Shown here in pieces: positions 1 to 12,289 of a DNA stretch of 64,000 bases. Location: assembly GCF_022581195.2 (NCBI RefSeq), contig NC_061461.1, positions 2,604,001-2,668,000 of the forward strand, given 5' to 3'. The stretch is from Helicoverpa zea. Its lineage: Eukaryota > Arthropoda > Insecta > Lepidoptera > Noctuidae. Position numbers and translations under genes: made by a program. The number at the start of each line of letters is the position of its first letter. Position 1 is the stretch's first letter. The notes below the pieces were generated by a model that worked only from the letters and a program-made list of their open reading frames with translations, was not told the DNA's origin and made no database searches.

Positions 1-206
1 ATTAATTAGTTAACGTGATTTAAACCGCCAAATGCATTGCACAATCAATATTTATTTTATAGCATTATTTATTGTGAATTATTATTATATTATTAGAATA
101 GTTCATAACACATTAATAATTGTAATCGTAGATTATTATTTTTTCGTTTTAGTTTTATTTCGAGTATAGTTTTAATTTTTATTGTAAATAAGTTATTTTC
201 CTGTAA

Positions 207-612
207 ACATATCGGGTGTGTCGTTCACAATCACATTAAATCATATCGCATATACTTCATGATATTCTATGGCGAATTGTAAAAAAAAATACCTAATCCA
301 TTCAGTGGTTTAACCAAAGGAGTCATTTTTCGTTTTTATAATTTACACAAGCAGAGATAAAGTTAGGAGTATCTTATGTTTTGATCAGTTGACAGCTGTC
401 AGTTTTCAAGGGAGAATTTCAGTCGTTTGTAATGACTGACTTTTATATGGTGTTCTAATTTTTGCACATTTTTATTCCATTTACTTTGTTTGAAAAAAAC
501 ATTTTTTTTATTTTTACGTATTTTTCTTTTATCTTTGTGTTAATCGACATATATTAACCAGTATATTAACGCATTTAATTTAATGTGATTATGAACGACA
601 CGCCCGATATGT
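207..612. mobile_element. MITE with about 35-bp terminal inverted repeats
   Basis: Positions 207-241 and 578-612 are inverted copies with about two mismatches. Both outer ends read ACATATCGGG going inward, followed by a shared stretch ending in AATCACATTAAAT. The 336 bp between them is AT-rich with no open frame, which fits a non-autonomous DNA transposon. The target-site duplication is not clear (gtaa occurs on both sides), so I do not assign a superfamily. Confidence 0.7.
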
Positions 613-2717
613 AAATAAAATGTCCAAATTAATTAAAGCAGATATAAAAGCAAAGGTAATATCGACCACTCTTTTAGAAGCAATCGATATATCTCGAGTT
701 CCATATTATCTACTACCACCAGAATAACACTCCTCAAGAATATTCCGGAATGCTTCACTTATGTCGGCGTCATTTGAAATTACATCCGCGATTAAGCATC
801 AACACATAAGTTAACTGGCCGGTTAACTAAATGGTTCATTGCAACCATTAGGCCAGATATGCGAGGCGAATTATTGCAACTTTTTGCTAGTTGAAGCCAA
901 TTAGAACCATGTGACGAAGGGACGGACAATCATTTTTTAATGTCTCATTCTAGAAATATGTAAGTGTAACTGGGTAGTGCGATGAACCTATTGCATTTTG
1001 GATACTGTAAGAAATGTATAAAAATATGTTGAATTAAGCATAAGAGGTTACATCACTTTGCCATTCAGCCTTGATTCAGCTTGAGACCACCTCTATACAT
1101 ATAATAAATCTGTAGAAAGTGATTGTTTGTTCGCGCATCACGTGAAATCTACGAATTTAATGCAGACAATGCTTATATACAAAAATTCTACGTAACTTGG
1201 GGTATTACTTAGGCTCTGTTTCATCAAAATCGGTTCACTCTATCAAAAGATATGATTAATTTAGTGAATTCAAGATGTAAAATATTACGACACGCAATCT
1301 GTTTGACAAAACAGTACAGGTTAAAGTAGCTCCATCTGTGGTAAATAAAATACATCAAGGAGCGAGGTGGTAAATAACAATGAATTACCATTACATTATT
1401 TATAGATTATTATTTCAATAGATGGAGTTGTGTATTTTCCGTAATTCACCATATTTTAACACGTGGTGTAATTTATCGATAGACATTTCAATAGTGTTTG
1501 TCAGTTTGCCGTGCCACATCAAAATCCAACTATAATTATTACCTTGATGAAAGGAAAATTAATAGTTTTCAGCCAAATTTAAAACGGTGCCATCTAAATT
1601 ATTTTTTGAACATTATGTCAAAAATGATGACTTTAGTGGAACAATTAATTATAATTTAAAGTTACAGATGGAGTTCATATCAGGATTTTTTCATAAACAT
1701 AGTTTAGCTTATCTTCCACTAATGTGGTGGCCTTAAACAAATTACTTTGAGTGAGAAGTATTATTTTTTCTGATGCAAAATATGTAAACTTAATTCTAGA
1801 AGAAAGCAGGATCTATCTCTCGCAAGCGCTGCTAAGCGTGAGGTAATGTAGGCTTCTGTAGTTTTAAAAACCAGCCCAGATACAAGGTGCAGATAAGAAA
1901 TGGGAGCTGCCTTATCGCGTCTGAAGACGTACAAAGTACGCGTCGCATACCAGAGACATGCTTACTTTCAACTTCCGATCGCAATTAATACACTGTTCAC
2001 GATTACGAACAGTCTCAGTAAGACCCAAGCCAAGTCTAAAAAAACACCTTTTATATAAAACTACGTTTGATATCATTCAATTACATAATTGTTCTCTGTT
2101 GCAAATCCTATCCACCTATATCCTATCCTAATCCAGCATGCATTGCAGGTGTGCACTGCACAAAAACCAATGGTATCCTATTGGAGAAGTCAAAAGAGTC
2201 GGCCTGCCAACGTCAGCTTTTGCGCTAAGCAAGTGTTCTTAATAGTACCATTAGAATTACATTCATCGTTGAATGAGGTGAATAAATTTTCAGAAACCAC
2301 AATAACAGTAGGAGCCAAAGCGTATGATCGCTTCATAGAGCTCTGATTGGCCCCGGGTGACCAAGTCAGGTCTGATTTGTTCGTTCATCAAATCTTTGAA
2401 AGTGTTTCGGTGGATACTTACTGTCGTCCTATGTACCTGTGACACAAAATATGGTAAAAGGTTCTCCGCAAGAGAACGAACGTTTGTGCTATGCATAAAG
2501 GCGAAATTTTCCCGGTGTGCGGTAGTGACGCACAGTATACAACACTTATGTTTCTTTTGATTTGCTGGCTCCACCAAGAAATGACAAATTGCTAGCGTAC
2601 ATTTTGAAAATCTTGGCAAAACTGCAGGTTTCAAGTACGTACACATGAACTGGACTCTCACAGATACGTACATTTTGCCTATTCGTGAACTAATGCAAAC
2701 ATTTCGGTGGAGTGGGG
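613..2717. other. No gene recognised
   Basis: AT-rich sequence. Short open frames of 67-146 codons on both strands at 2.1-2.7 kb overlap one another and show no recognisable motif, so I treat them as chance. The stretch near 1100-1160 resembles degraded interspersed-repeat sequence but could not be assigned. Confidence 0.5.
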
Positions 2718-2780
2718 ATTTTCTGTGCACTCACTCACTTAAGGCGGGAGCCTTAACATGTGAGTGAGTGCACAGAAAAT
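2718..2780. repeat. Perfect 63-bp hairpin
   Basis: Two 21-bp arms, 2718-2738 and 2760-2780, are exact inverted complements (attttctgtgcactcactca plus c). The spacer holds a second perfect stem, ttaaggc / gccttaa, around a ggga loop at 2739-2756, followed by an unpaired cat. Folded RNA from either strand would be a 28-bp stem with one small bulge. It may be a tiny MITE or a small-RNA precursor; nothing here decides which. Confidence 0.8.
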
Positions 2781-2831
2781 ACAAGCGTTTCTCCCCTGTA
2801 GTGAAACTATCCTACCCTATGCGCCTGCTGA

Positions 2832-3065
2832 TGATGATGACTCATTTCATCATCCATCCAGCTATTCCCCAACTATGTTGGTGTTGGCTTCCAGTCACCG
2901 AATCTGTTCGAGTACCAATATTTTGCTTGGAGCGACTACCTATCTGATCTCTTCAATCCAGTCACATTACAAGACATTATCCATGGTAAGACTGACAGAC
3001 TTTCTGGCTTCTGATTAGTCACAGCAGCTGCAGAAAATGTACAAATGACAGCTTTGTCAGACTCA
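2832..3065 (-). mobile_element. SINE remnant, reverse orientation
   Basis: Reads as a diverged reverse complement of the full SINE at 63054-63441. It holds catcatcc, ccccaactatgttggtgtt and ggcttccagtc, then the ctgatctcttcaatccagt block, the tggtaagactgacagactt block, and a decayed caaatgacagc near 3043. The tRNA-like head is missing. Confidence 0.75.
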
Positions 3066-3329
3066 AAGCATATATACCTTGATTTTAGCTGTTTCCTGTG
3101 AGAATTACTTACGCACCATACGTAATAATTTTCCAAATTGGCTGTTAGATCCAGAGATATCCACAACGTCACAAACTTTACTTCTTTTGTTTAGATAAAT
3201 GGTCACATCCACAACACAACCTTGATCAATTTTGAATTGAATTTATGCGACTGCTAAGTGGTAATCCTAATTATACTGTCACGTGAAAGAATGCACCTAC
3301 GGGATAAGTAGTATTTTGACGATTCTATA

Positions 3330-3364
3330 TTGCCCACGCAGACGAAGTTGCGGGCAACAGCTAG
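3330..3364 (+). mobile_element. Helitron-type 3' end
   Basis: The segment forms a short GC-rich hairpin (CCCACGCA pairing with TTGCGGG) followed about ten bases later by CTAG and then T. That is the Helitron terminus: a hairpin near a CTRR end, inserted before T. The wording (cgcagacgaag...gcgggcaacagctagt) is that of an abundant lepidopteran Helitron family. No matching 5' end lies close by, so this is a fragment. Confidence 0.6.
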
Positions 3365-5251
3365 TATCCTAATAAACCTGTAAATATTTAGAATATTTAC
3401 TATATTTTTGCTAAGTTAATAAGTATTCGTAATTAAAAACGTCTAAGCATTAAAATTATCTCTAGGTATTCTACCTAACGATTCGAGCAGTAGTGCCAAA
3501 CCTCACCACAGCAAAAAAATACTTATACTTAAACACATAAAAATTTACCGGTTCCGAAGCATTTCATAGCCCTTAAAAATAGAAGCCGACAGACTGCCGA
3601 CTTCCTCAATCTTCAGATTCGAAGAACACCGGCTTGTAACCTGATCTCTTTGGGGGAACTTATTTTTTGCACGAGCCACTTGGGTTCGGTTTCATTGCGA
3701 TTTATTTGTTTTTTTTTTTTTTTTTCTTCCTTCTTTCGAGGAAACTTAAGAAGGCTTCTTGCTGCTAATCAGTGTAAGTTGAGAAGGTTGGTATAAGCTT
3801 ACTTAGTATTAAGTAGTGGTAAGGTCTTAGGACTACTGGTGGTGAAACTTTATTAAAATTAACCTCGTAATGTGGTAATCCTCAAAAAATACTAAGAGCG
3901 TTGTGTTTATAAAAAAATACTTTTGAAAAACTTTATAATATACCTACCTACTGCATTTTCTTAACTTTCACTCATATTAGGTCTATCAAAAATATGACTG
4001 TAACTGAAATTATGCAATTTATTAAACGGTAAAATGGCTGAATCTTGTATTTATAGGTATTTATTTAGGTTAATACTCTCCAAAACCACAAATAACCTGA
4101 ACAGTATATCGTACGAATAAGTGGAAAAGGTGATCAAAAGCCTAATAAGAATCTTGAACCAGCCCTCACACCAAAACATATTTTAAGTCTCAAAACATCA
4201 CAATACTAGGGAGGCAATATAAACTGAGATTACCCCACAAGTTTCCTATATCAAAGGCGTTGTTTTAACTTGGATTACAAAGGGGAACTCTTCCAGTCCA
4301 GGTCATGTTCAAGACTCTTCACGTGGGTCGTGGTTTTGAGGCAAAAAACTAAAGTTGTTGAGCTCCTTATAAAGGGATTGATCTGAGAAAATACCGAATA
4401 CCAGACTTGTTTTACGTACAGAAAAAGTCATTGTATTTTTTTTATTATCTTATACTGATATTATAAAGCTGAAGGGCTTGTTTGTTTACTTAACAAACGA
4501 GAAACTTTAACAACATTCTTTTAAACTTTTTGAAGATCAAAACAAAAGATACATAATAATTATGTTCACAATTCTCATAAGGACAGAGTACAGATTCAGT
4601 ATTGTTTTATTTTCGCAATAATACATAAAGGTAGTAAATACCGATAACCGATATCCGTATCAAAACTCTATCGCTTCAAAAATCTCGTACCTACTAAAAA
4701 AAAAAATGCTCCGACATATTCCAACTCCTAGCTTCGAACAAAAGGTATATTTTATTCTACAACTGCGGTTTTCCATTTTCAATGTACTACGTTGAAAACA
4801 CGTACCATGGTCCAATGTATTTGCACAGATGATCTGGCCAATCAATACAAATGTATACAAATGTCAATGTATCTGATACAATGTTTGTAAATATTGCCGA
4901 GCAGGATATAATGCGTATTTTTTTTTTTGTTTTTGTTGTAAAATGCGCAAGTTTTTAGATGAATTAAAATGTGTGGTGTTGATGTTGGATTGTAGTAAAT
5001 GTTTGCTGTGTGACTTTGTTTGTTTATGGCGTTTTAGTTTTAAACTGATGTAGAGAAATATAGAAGATTTATTTAATTTTGATTGTGATTGATCGCTCCT
5101 TGTTATGTAACTTAGTTACGAACTCAGTAGTGGGTCAAAATACCTTTCAACAATAATCTTCTAAAGAACAGAAAATTCTATTACAATTTCTTAAAATGAT
5201 ACAACCTTCAACCAATATCAAACAATTTCATCTTCGTCACAAACAAACAGG
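3365..5251. other. No gene recognised
   Basis: AT-rich sequence with a T run at 3709-3725. Apart from the Helitron-like fragment at 4448-4510 nothing could be assigned. Short open frames here lack any recognisable protein motif. Confidence 0.5.
4448..4510 (+). mobile_element. Helitron-like 5'-end remnant
   Basis: The words actgatattataaagctg and ggcttgtttgttta match the start of the same lepidopteran Helitron-type repeat whose 3' end lies at 3330-3364. The match fades within about 60 bases. Confidence 0.45.
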
Positions 5252-5266
5252 TAATTTTCCTTTAAT

Positions 5267-6152
5267 AATAATAAATAATCTTCCACGCCGATTTCGGCAA
5301 CGGCGACCACTTCGACCCTAATGGCGTGCGTGTGCTCTCATATGGCTGGAGTATCCAATTTTGTGCGTGAAAGTCCGCGCACACTGCGGACATGTCAGGG
5401 TACCAGCCACAAAGTTGTAGTTGATAGCTACAGGTGGTCGAGCTTTCAACTCATCTCGTTTGGCATCCAACTCAGAAAGTCAGCGTGCTTCAAAGTCAAA
5501 GACTTTGGCTTTAACGCGGCTTCTCCAGTCTCTGCGGTTGGATGCCAGATTCTCCCACTGAGACGGGTCAATGGAACAGCTTTTCATGTGACGCTTCAGC
5601 ACATCCTTGTATCGCAGCAGCTGTCCGCCACGTTTCCGCTTGCCCTCCTGCAACTCGGAGTAGAGGATGCGCTTGGCCACTCTAGTATCCGGCATGCGCA
5701 GTACATGCCCGCACCAACGAAGCTGTCTCCTCATGAGGTATGCTTCAATGCCACCTACATTGGCTTTCCTCAACACTTCTGTGTTACGCACACGATCAAA
5801 CCAACGGATATTTAATATTTTGCGCAGACATTTGAGGTGGAAGCGGTCTAGTTGCTTGATGTGGCGTCGGTACGGTGTCCATGTTTCCGCTGAGTAGAGT
5901 ATACAAGGCAACACAACTGCCATATACACAGAAACCTTTGTGGATATCTTTAGGTCATGGGAGCTGAAGACCTTCTTGTCGAATTTGCCGAAAGCAGCGG
6001 CTGCAGCACCAATTCTGCTATTGATTTCGGCGTCAAGGTCGCACTTTGCTGTTATAGTGCTCCCCAAATATCGAAATTTATCGACCTGCTTCAGGACATC
6101 TTCACCAAGCATAATGGTCAGTTCTTGACGTCCGTGATTATCTGAAGACATA
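5267..6152 (-). mobile_element. 5'-truncated non-LTR retrotransposon (LINE) with 15-bp TSD
   Basis: A LINE 3' portion on the minus strand. Its 3' end is an ATT-rich tail at 5267-5280. The perfect 15-bp repeat taattttcctttaat flanks it at 5252-5266 and 6153-6167, which is the target-site duplication from target-primed reverse transcription. The 5' end at 6152 cuts into the reverse transcriptase ORF, so this is a dead-on-arrival copy. Confidence 0.9.
5318..6151 (-). pseudogene. LINE ORF2 C-terminal fragment with C2H2 finger
   Basis: This is the C-terminal part of a reverse transcriptase/endonuclease polyprotein. A 223-codon frame (6151 to 5480) carries the post-RT region common in animal LINEs: FRYLGSTI, then LYSAETWTPYRRHIKQLDRF, then a WCGHVLRM block and a basic KRKRGGQL segment. 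After an in-frame TGA at about 5480 the same frame continues for about 53 codons and encodes a C2H2-type zinc finger (C-x2-C, then H-x5-H) ending at a TAG at 5318-5320. The first ATG lies at the truncation edge, so it is not a natural start. The clade (RTE- or CR1-like) is uncertain. It is a fossil and makes no functional protein. Confidence 0.85.
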
Positions 6153-6167
6153 TAATTTTCCTTTAAT

Positions 6168-8625
6168 TGTCTACAACGATACCTTTTAAGGCATCATGAT
6201 TTCCCCTTATAAATTGACCATGAATTTCTACCGCCAATCTTCTAATACACCTTTACGGCATTCGTGTTTGCACACAAAGGGAATGAAAGGAAAATATTAA
6301 TAAAACCTCTATATATCAAATAAACGGACAGACGGGGAAGAGGAATCAACATTAAGTATAACAAACATCAAACAAAAATGTTTTGGTATTACGAGGTAAT
6401 ACGACGCTGGTGGGTAAGGGGCGTACTGGGTACATTTTTGGTTAAGAAGAACTTTTAGTGTTGAACGTAAGTTCATTGAAATTAGGCTTTCCTAGAATTG
6501 TAAAATGAAACTACCGGCTTCACCATATCCTGTGCTACTTCACGCAACCGGGCCGGAATAAATCTACAGACTCCTTCGATAAATGGGCTATCTTACATTG
6601 AAGGAAATGGACAAACTGTTTAACTTGAAAATAATAGTACATGTCGATGTGTACGTACTTATCTAGAGACTATTTAAGCATAAGCCACGCAGACATTTTT
6701 ATTGTAGTTCAACGATTTCAAATAATTACACATTGGAACAAAAATCACTGTGTGTCTTTACTAATTTCTGGAATATTTTTCTGTAAGGAGAATAAAATAG
6801 GTAGATACTCCACCGCAGCTCAGTCAGATACGCGACGTTAAAAAGTAACAACAGATTCGCCATTACTACAACAAAGGAATAAGAGGTGCTTATCTTTTGT
6901 TTTGTTTTTGAAGTCCATATAGCATTATCCTGAGTATGCAGTACACATAAAAAACCTTGAGGTGAATTGTTTGACGATTTTGGTAATGGTATCATTGAAT
7001 TAGTATGGAAATGATGAAAAGTATTTTGATACATCATTTTCGATTTTGTTTTATTTATTTTATTTTATCAGATACTTTTCCGATCTCAACCAAGGGGTCT
7101 ATTTTTCCACTCTCTGGTGAGCCAATCGTTATAGTGTTTTTTAGACGTGAACTTTACATGCCATACATAACATATATCAAGTGTCCTATTACCGTATTTT
7201 TCTGTTCACCGTATCATATTTTGAATGCCTAACCTATTTCAGGAACTTACAAATACCCAATTCTGTAACTAATTATTCTGGTCCACAACTTGTCTACTAT
7301 TCCTATTTAAAAAGGAACGTCGAAACATAAATTTATCATTTACGAGTAATTGCCTACCGACCTATAATCAAACCTATTCTACTTAATTATTATAGCCAGC
7401 CAGATTCACGTTCGATTTTTAAATGTATAAACGATAATGACTTTTTAAATGAGTCATTGCGAGTGTATTTGTTTTAATGGAAAATAATCCCGATCAGTCA
7501 ATTAATGGAACGGTTAATTTTAAAGCTTTCGGAGCATTTATTATTTACAATTTTAATTTATAGGTAAACTGGTTTTTAGTATTAATTGCACATTTTGTTT
7601 AAGCCATTAGAGTATTTAAACAGTAAGCACTGTATGTATAACATCGACTCTACGTATACTTTTCTTCAATTAAGTGTAGCCTTTGGACAGATTTGATAAG
7701 CTATATGCTCAAAATATTTCAGTAGCTAAATATATCATGTTAACCACTACAAATTATATTAAAATAAACTACATATGCATACACTTAATTATTTGCAATA
7801 AAAAGTTAATTAAAAATATAATTTCCAGCACAAAAGAACTAATTAACAACAAACAACAACAAAACAAAAATTTAAAACTGCAATAAAATTAAACATTCAC
7901 AGCCAATTAAAAGACCACATTACCCGGGCAATGTGTACAATGGCCATACACGAAAACGGTCATAACGCGAAACGGGCGGTTGTTATTAAAAATTCCATCA
8001 CACAGATTGCCTGCAGCACAGTTTGATGTGGCCAAGGTCATACAAAAGGTTCTAGAATCTATTCAGAGAGTGTATTCAGGTGAATGTGGGAAGTTCATAA
8101 AGGGCTGTTTGGTTAAAGTGCATATTTTATGACTGGCTGTGATTTAGATGTCTGGGCGCCGCGGGTGCAGTGGTGGGTTATAAATGGGAGGTGTATTGTG
8201 CAAAGTTTCCGTGGAGGTTGAAGGTATTTTTGGAGCTTGGAAAAGAGGTTTAAAATAAGTCAAACATTGAAGTGGGAAGCAAACCGAAAGATTAATTCCA
8301 AAGTTAGAAGTTCTAAATTTTTTATCAAACCTATGAATAAATAATCTGAAATACTGCAAGATATTCCTAAACAATTAAATTAATAAATTATACAAATAGG
8401 CTTCGTTGTCCAAATAAAGTTACGATACCCTTTGTTACTAGAAACTTGATAGACTTTAAGGCTATTGAAGATGGTTTCATTAAGGCTAACTTTGATTAGA
8501 TCTCGAATATTGAAAACTTGAGCCTTAGACGGCTTCTTGGAGATATTGTTACATTTAAACCATTTGAAACAATGTAAAGTTTTCATAGGACAAATAATTG
8601 TATTAACAAACAACAAAATAATTTG
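6168..8625. other. No gene recognised
   Basis: AT-rich sequence with no convincing coding region. One short Helitron-like remnant lies at 6567-6630. Open frames of 60-103 codons have low-complexity or unrecognisable translations. Confidence 0.5.
6567..6630 (-). mobile_element. Helitron-like remnant
   Basis: ccttcgataaatgggctat followed by acattgaaggaa is the reverse-strand wording of the middle part of the lepidopteran Helitron-type repeat also seen at 11915-12010 and 55302-55415. Confidence 0.4.
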
Positions 8626-8720
8626 TTCTCATCTTCATCATCCTCCTGTCCTTATCCCAATTTCATTTGGGGTCATATTCTTCTATCTGCCCACATCTTA
8701 AAACTAACATTCTTTCAAAC
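8626..8720 (-). mobile_element. LINE 3'-end remnant
   Basis: The words catcatcctcctgtcctt, atcccaattt and atttggggtc parallel the 3' untranslated end of the LINE at 44397-45066 (ctcctgccctgttcccaa, acttggggtc). Only about 95 bp survive. Confidence 0.5.
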
Positions 8721-9313
8721 CATATGGACTGTCACACAATGCACACATCCTTTACCATTTGCTTTGCTATAAAGTTGTTCATAACTGCGAAAAAATGAAT
8801 GCGAATTCGCAGCATAGAACACAGTGATGTAAATTGCTGGTAGGTACGCTTTGCAGCAAGCATCTCTCTTCCACCTCATTGAGTAGTCAACAAGTTTGAT
8901 GTTACGCGAGTCATATCTGCTTCGCGTTTGAATATTTAAGTGTTTTTCTGTTCGAGGCTTTTTCTTGGTATTGCCACAGTCTAGTATTGCATTTCTTTTT
9001 TAGTTGCAGAATGAAGCCGTTTTCCGTTTTTTTGCACCAGTCTAACCAGCTGTTGATTTTTTTAGAGTACGTCAGAGAATTCTGACTTACAATAAGAGTG
9101 CTCCTTATTTCTTGAAATAGGTTAAAATAATGTAAGTTCTTAGCTATTGCAAACACGTGCGACTGTAGATATAGGAGGGGCGATAATATTACCTGTACCA
9201 CGCTACAAATTGTATGGACACTGGTACATACACGAACATGTAGCGGACTATTGAAATGTTTTGTAGACTGTGGTAGAGGCGGCATGAAATGATAAAAATA
9301 TAGGTATTCTTCT
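8721..9313. other. No gene recognised
   Basis: A 124-codon open frame on the minus strand (9285-8911) has no recognisable motif and no supporting context. I leave it uncalled. Confidence 0.45.
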
Positions 9314-9400
9314 CACCGCATCATCTGCCTAAACTCTAAACTTTTCGCAACTATGTTGGGGCCGACTTCTAGTCTAATCGGATGCGGCTCTGCTGTTAAT
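9314..9400 (-). mobile_element. SINE tail remnant
   Basis: gcatcatctgcctaaac, then cgcaactatgttggggccg, then acttctagtctaatcgg correspond to the reverse complement of the SINE 3' tail at 63380-63441. The head is absent. Confidence 0.65.
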
Positions 9401-9505
9401 GCAAAATATAAAAATTAATTTTGCCTTTATGTTATTCTAGGCAAACAATAATGCTAAAATTGGAAATTAATTAAATGATTTTTTTTTTTTTACTATTTAT
9501 GGCTT

Positions 9506-9800
9506 AGTACAATTACCACTTTTTTTTAACGACGTCAAAAATCATCAAATGACCCCTCCCGCTGTGGGTTAGCAGCGGTGAGGGAGTGTCAGACTCTTAC
9601 CGACTAAAAAACGTCGTGTTCCGTCATAGGCCTTTTATGTACCAGGGCCGCGGTATCTCTTTCGAACAACCCGCAGCCCCGGCAGGCCTTGGCCCTGCTG
9701 GGCCCCGCTGGGGTTGCTGACATCTCTTTGAGGAGCGCGTGGAACAACGCGCGCCGTCGACACGGGTCTGTCGTCTAAGCAGACAGTACAATTACCACTT
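9506..9800 (-). mobile_element. GC-rich retroposed module with 16-bp TSD
   Basis: A GC-rich block (9522-9784) stands out from its AT-rich flanks and is bounded by the exact 16-bp direct repeat agtacaattaccactt at 9506-9521 and 9785-9800. The block starts with a T run, so on the minus strand it ends in poly(A). Poly(A) plus a target duplication means it was retroposed. A second copy of the same wording (ccgctgtgggttagcagcgg, gggccgcggta, cgcagcc) lies at 62449-62592. It is probably the 3' part of a LINE, but no coding frame is left to name the clade. Confidence 0.8.
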
Positions 9801-12287
9801 GCCTACGGGTTCTTAAATACGGACGATATAATAATATTCATCATTCGGCAGGCTGGATATAGGGTTGACCCTGTTGAATAAATATAGTTCAATACACGTG
9901 GAGGTTATTTTAATGGACCCTGGGAAGTGTCTATTCTCATACAAGTGCTATTCATATTCAGTAGGCATTGGTTCTCAAATGTAGGTATCACTCAAATTCC
10001 AATAACATTTATAAACCACACTGTGCCTAAAGGCCAAAGGACAAGTATAATTTTGGATTCCTATGGAACAACTGAGCATTCGTTGTTTTTTTTTTCAACC
10101 ATAGACTTCTGAACTTTCACAACTCCATTCATTTTATCGTGATTGTAGGTGCTATGTAAGTCAATTTGTCGTAGCAACAGCGAGGCCTTCGTGGTAATCC
10201 AGTTCAAACGAGATCGATCCAGTTAGGTGTTAGCTTGTTTACCGGATTAGACCGCTTCGAACCACCTCGGACCGCCTCGAACCGGTTAACACCGGTGTGC
10301 CCAGGTGTATAGAAAGACTCTTGAAAGTGGGCCACTATGGACGTCTTAACAATTTTCTAACGATTTCCTCTTTGTAGCAAGTTGTAGTTGGAAAGTTAAA
10401 TTATTAGTTTGGAAAATTAGTTCTTGAAGCAGTTATTGTTCTAATTGTATTGTTCGTGTTGAACTGTTGCCTTTTTAATGTCCATTCAAGTTGTCGTTAT
10501 ATTGCTTTTTACGCCACAGACCGATTTCTAAATCATATCTATCCTTTTTGAAAGTTTCTCCAACATTCCGATAAGTAAAAGTATGATAGACCAACAAAAT
10601 TGCTTTGCAATTTATTTCCTCGCTGTATTATTCACTGGCTGTTATTTACTTCCATCTCAAGAACTATAAACAAAAATGTTCAGGACCATAAGTTTTAATA
10701 AACCACAGTTATCTCCAAAGGATATTTATAGCTATCACATAAAGGTTACGCGGTCATAAAACTCAAAATCGCCTGGCACGTTTCCAACCAAATACGTGTG
10801 TGTAATAACGAAAATCCACTTTCAGTTATGTTTTATACCACTCGGTAACACTCCATAACGTTTGGACTGGATACTTACAAACTTATCACTAGCACTTCAT
10901 CAAGAAAACCCTCCTAAAATTACCCTCTATGATCTACGAAATAAGGTTGATGATTCTAAGAGAGGAGGTCTATTGGTGGTCAATGTAACTTGGTTGAAGG
11001 TACAGCAAATTACTTCCTCAGGCTTGGAAGGTGACTGTTGACCGCCCTTATGTTCGAACGTTATTCTTTACTATTTAAGGAAAAGGCATTTTATTCCCGT
11101 GTATACTCGTACCTATGCTGAAATGTTTTGTGTTCGGTTTGCCTAGCCGTATAGTGTTATGGCGGGAATGGGTTGTAATAACTCATGCTGTATTTTATAC
11201 AGCTGTTCTCTTTGTTCTGATGTTGTTAGTTACTGGTTGTGTTACCTGCGTATACCTTATGGTGTATAAAGTTTGTTTTGAACTGAAAGAAAAGTGAGAT
11301 TTTATTTGAAAGTTTTCCTCGATAACTCTTTTGTATTACATTCCAATCAAATCCTTTTCAACAATAGAAGAAAAGGAAAGTAAAGTATCCATATTTCACA
11401 AGACACGAATACAAAATGTGTCTTCTTGTTATACTGATGGGACAAGTTGGTGGTACCACGAGGCATACTTTACTTTTCTGGAGTGAACTACTCTTAACTT
11501 CAACCTTTGAAGATGTCACTGTAATGGTTATCCATGGACATAAAACCATTCAATTGCTCGTCATCATATAAAAACACCCATCAAACATCCCCAAGTATCT
11601 ACATACAAACCATCCCCACAATAGCATTATCACACAAACAGACACACAGCGCCAATGAACTTATTCAAAGCATATCGATCACAGCTCAACAAGTGATAAA
11701 TAACAGTATAATCTAGAGAAGTGTTTTGTTCCCCCTTCACTTCGCTCGTCATGTATTGATGCATCGGAAATGTTATCGTAATGTTTGTGTGTCTGTTTTT
11801 TGGGGTATGTATTATTTTTTATGTGTGTTTTTATAAACTTCTGGCGATTCTTCGCTTTTTCATCCAAAGTTCTGGGTGAAATGCTTACCCCACAGATAAC
11901 AAGTAGCTTATTGACTTCCCCGATAAATGAGCTATATAACACTGAAAGAATTTCTCAAGTTCCTCAGTTGTGTGTCGAAACAAACGAACTCTTCAGTTTT
12001 CTCATTTTCAACATAGCATAACCAAAGGTTGCAATTGTAATCCGGAATTACGTAGTCAAATTATCTTATGCCAGTTCCTAACCATACTTACCTCACATGT
12101 AATGTCCAAATGGTGTCATGTCAAAAGGCACGTCCCTATAATATGTAAGTATGCTCTTGCATCCGTATTAACCAGCGTCGGTCGCATTGGCTGCAAATTA
12201 TTAATGTATCAGTGCTCTGCTTTTTAAAATAGTTAAATCTCTTCTTATAACTTCGATAATCTATAAGAATAAGATAAATCGTAATGT
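9801..12287. other. No gene recognised
   Basis: Mostly AT-rich. At 10240-10300 there is a short run of related words (gaccgcttcgaacc, gaccgcctcgaacc, ggttaacaccgg). Apart from the Helitron remnant at 11915-12010 nothing could be assigned. Open frames of 60-87 codons show no motif. Confidence 0.5.
11915..12010 (-). mobile_element. Helitron-like remnant
   Basis: The series ccccgataaatgagctat, aacactgaaagaattt and aacaaacgaactcttcag is the reverse-strand wording of the start-to-middle region of the lepidopteran Helitron-type repeat seen forward at 4448 and 14665. Confidence 0.5.
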
Positions 12288-12289
12288 AA

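Noticed and set aside
2290..2730. 146-codon minus-strand frame
   Set aside because: No recognisable motif, overlapping frames on the other strand, and its start lies in the hairpin flank. Treated as chance.
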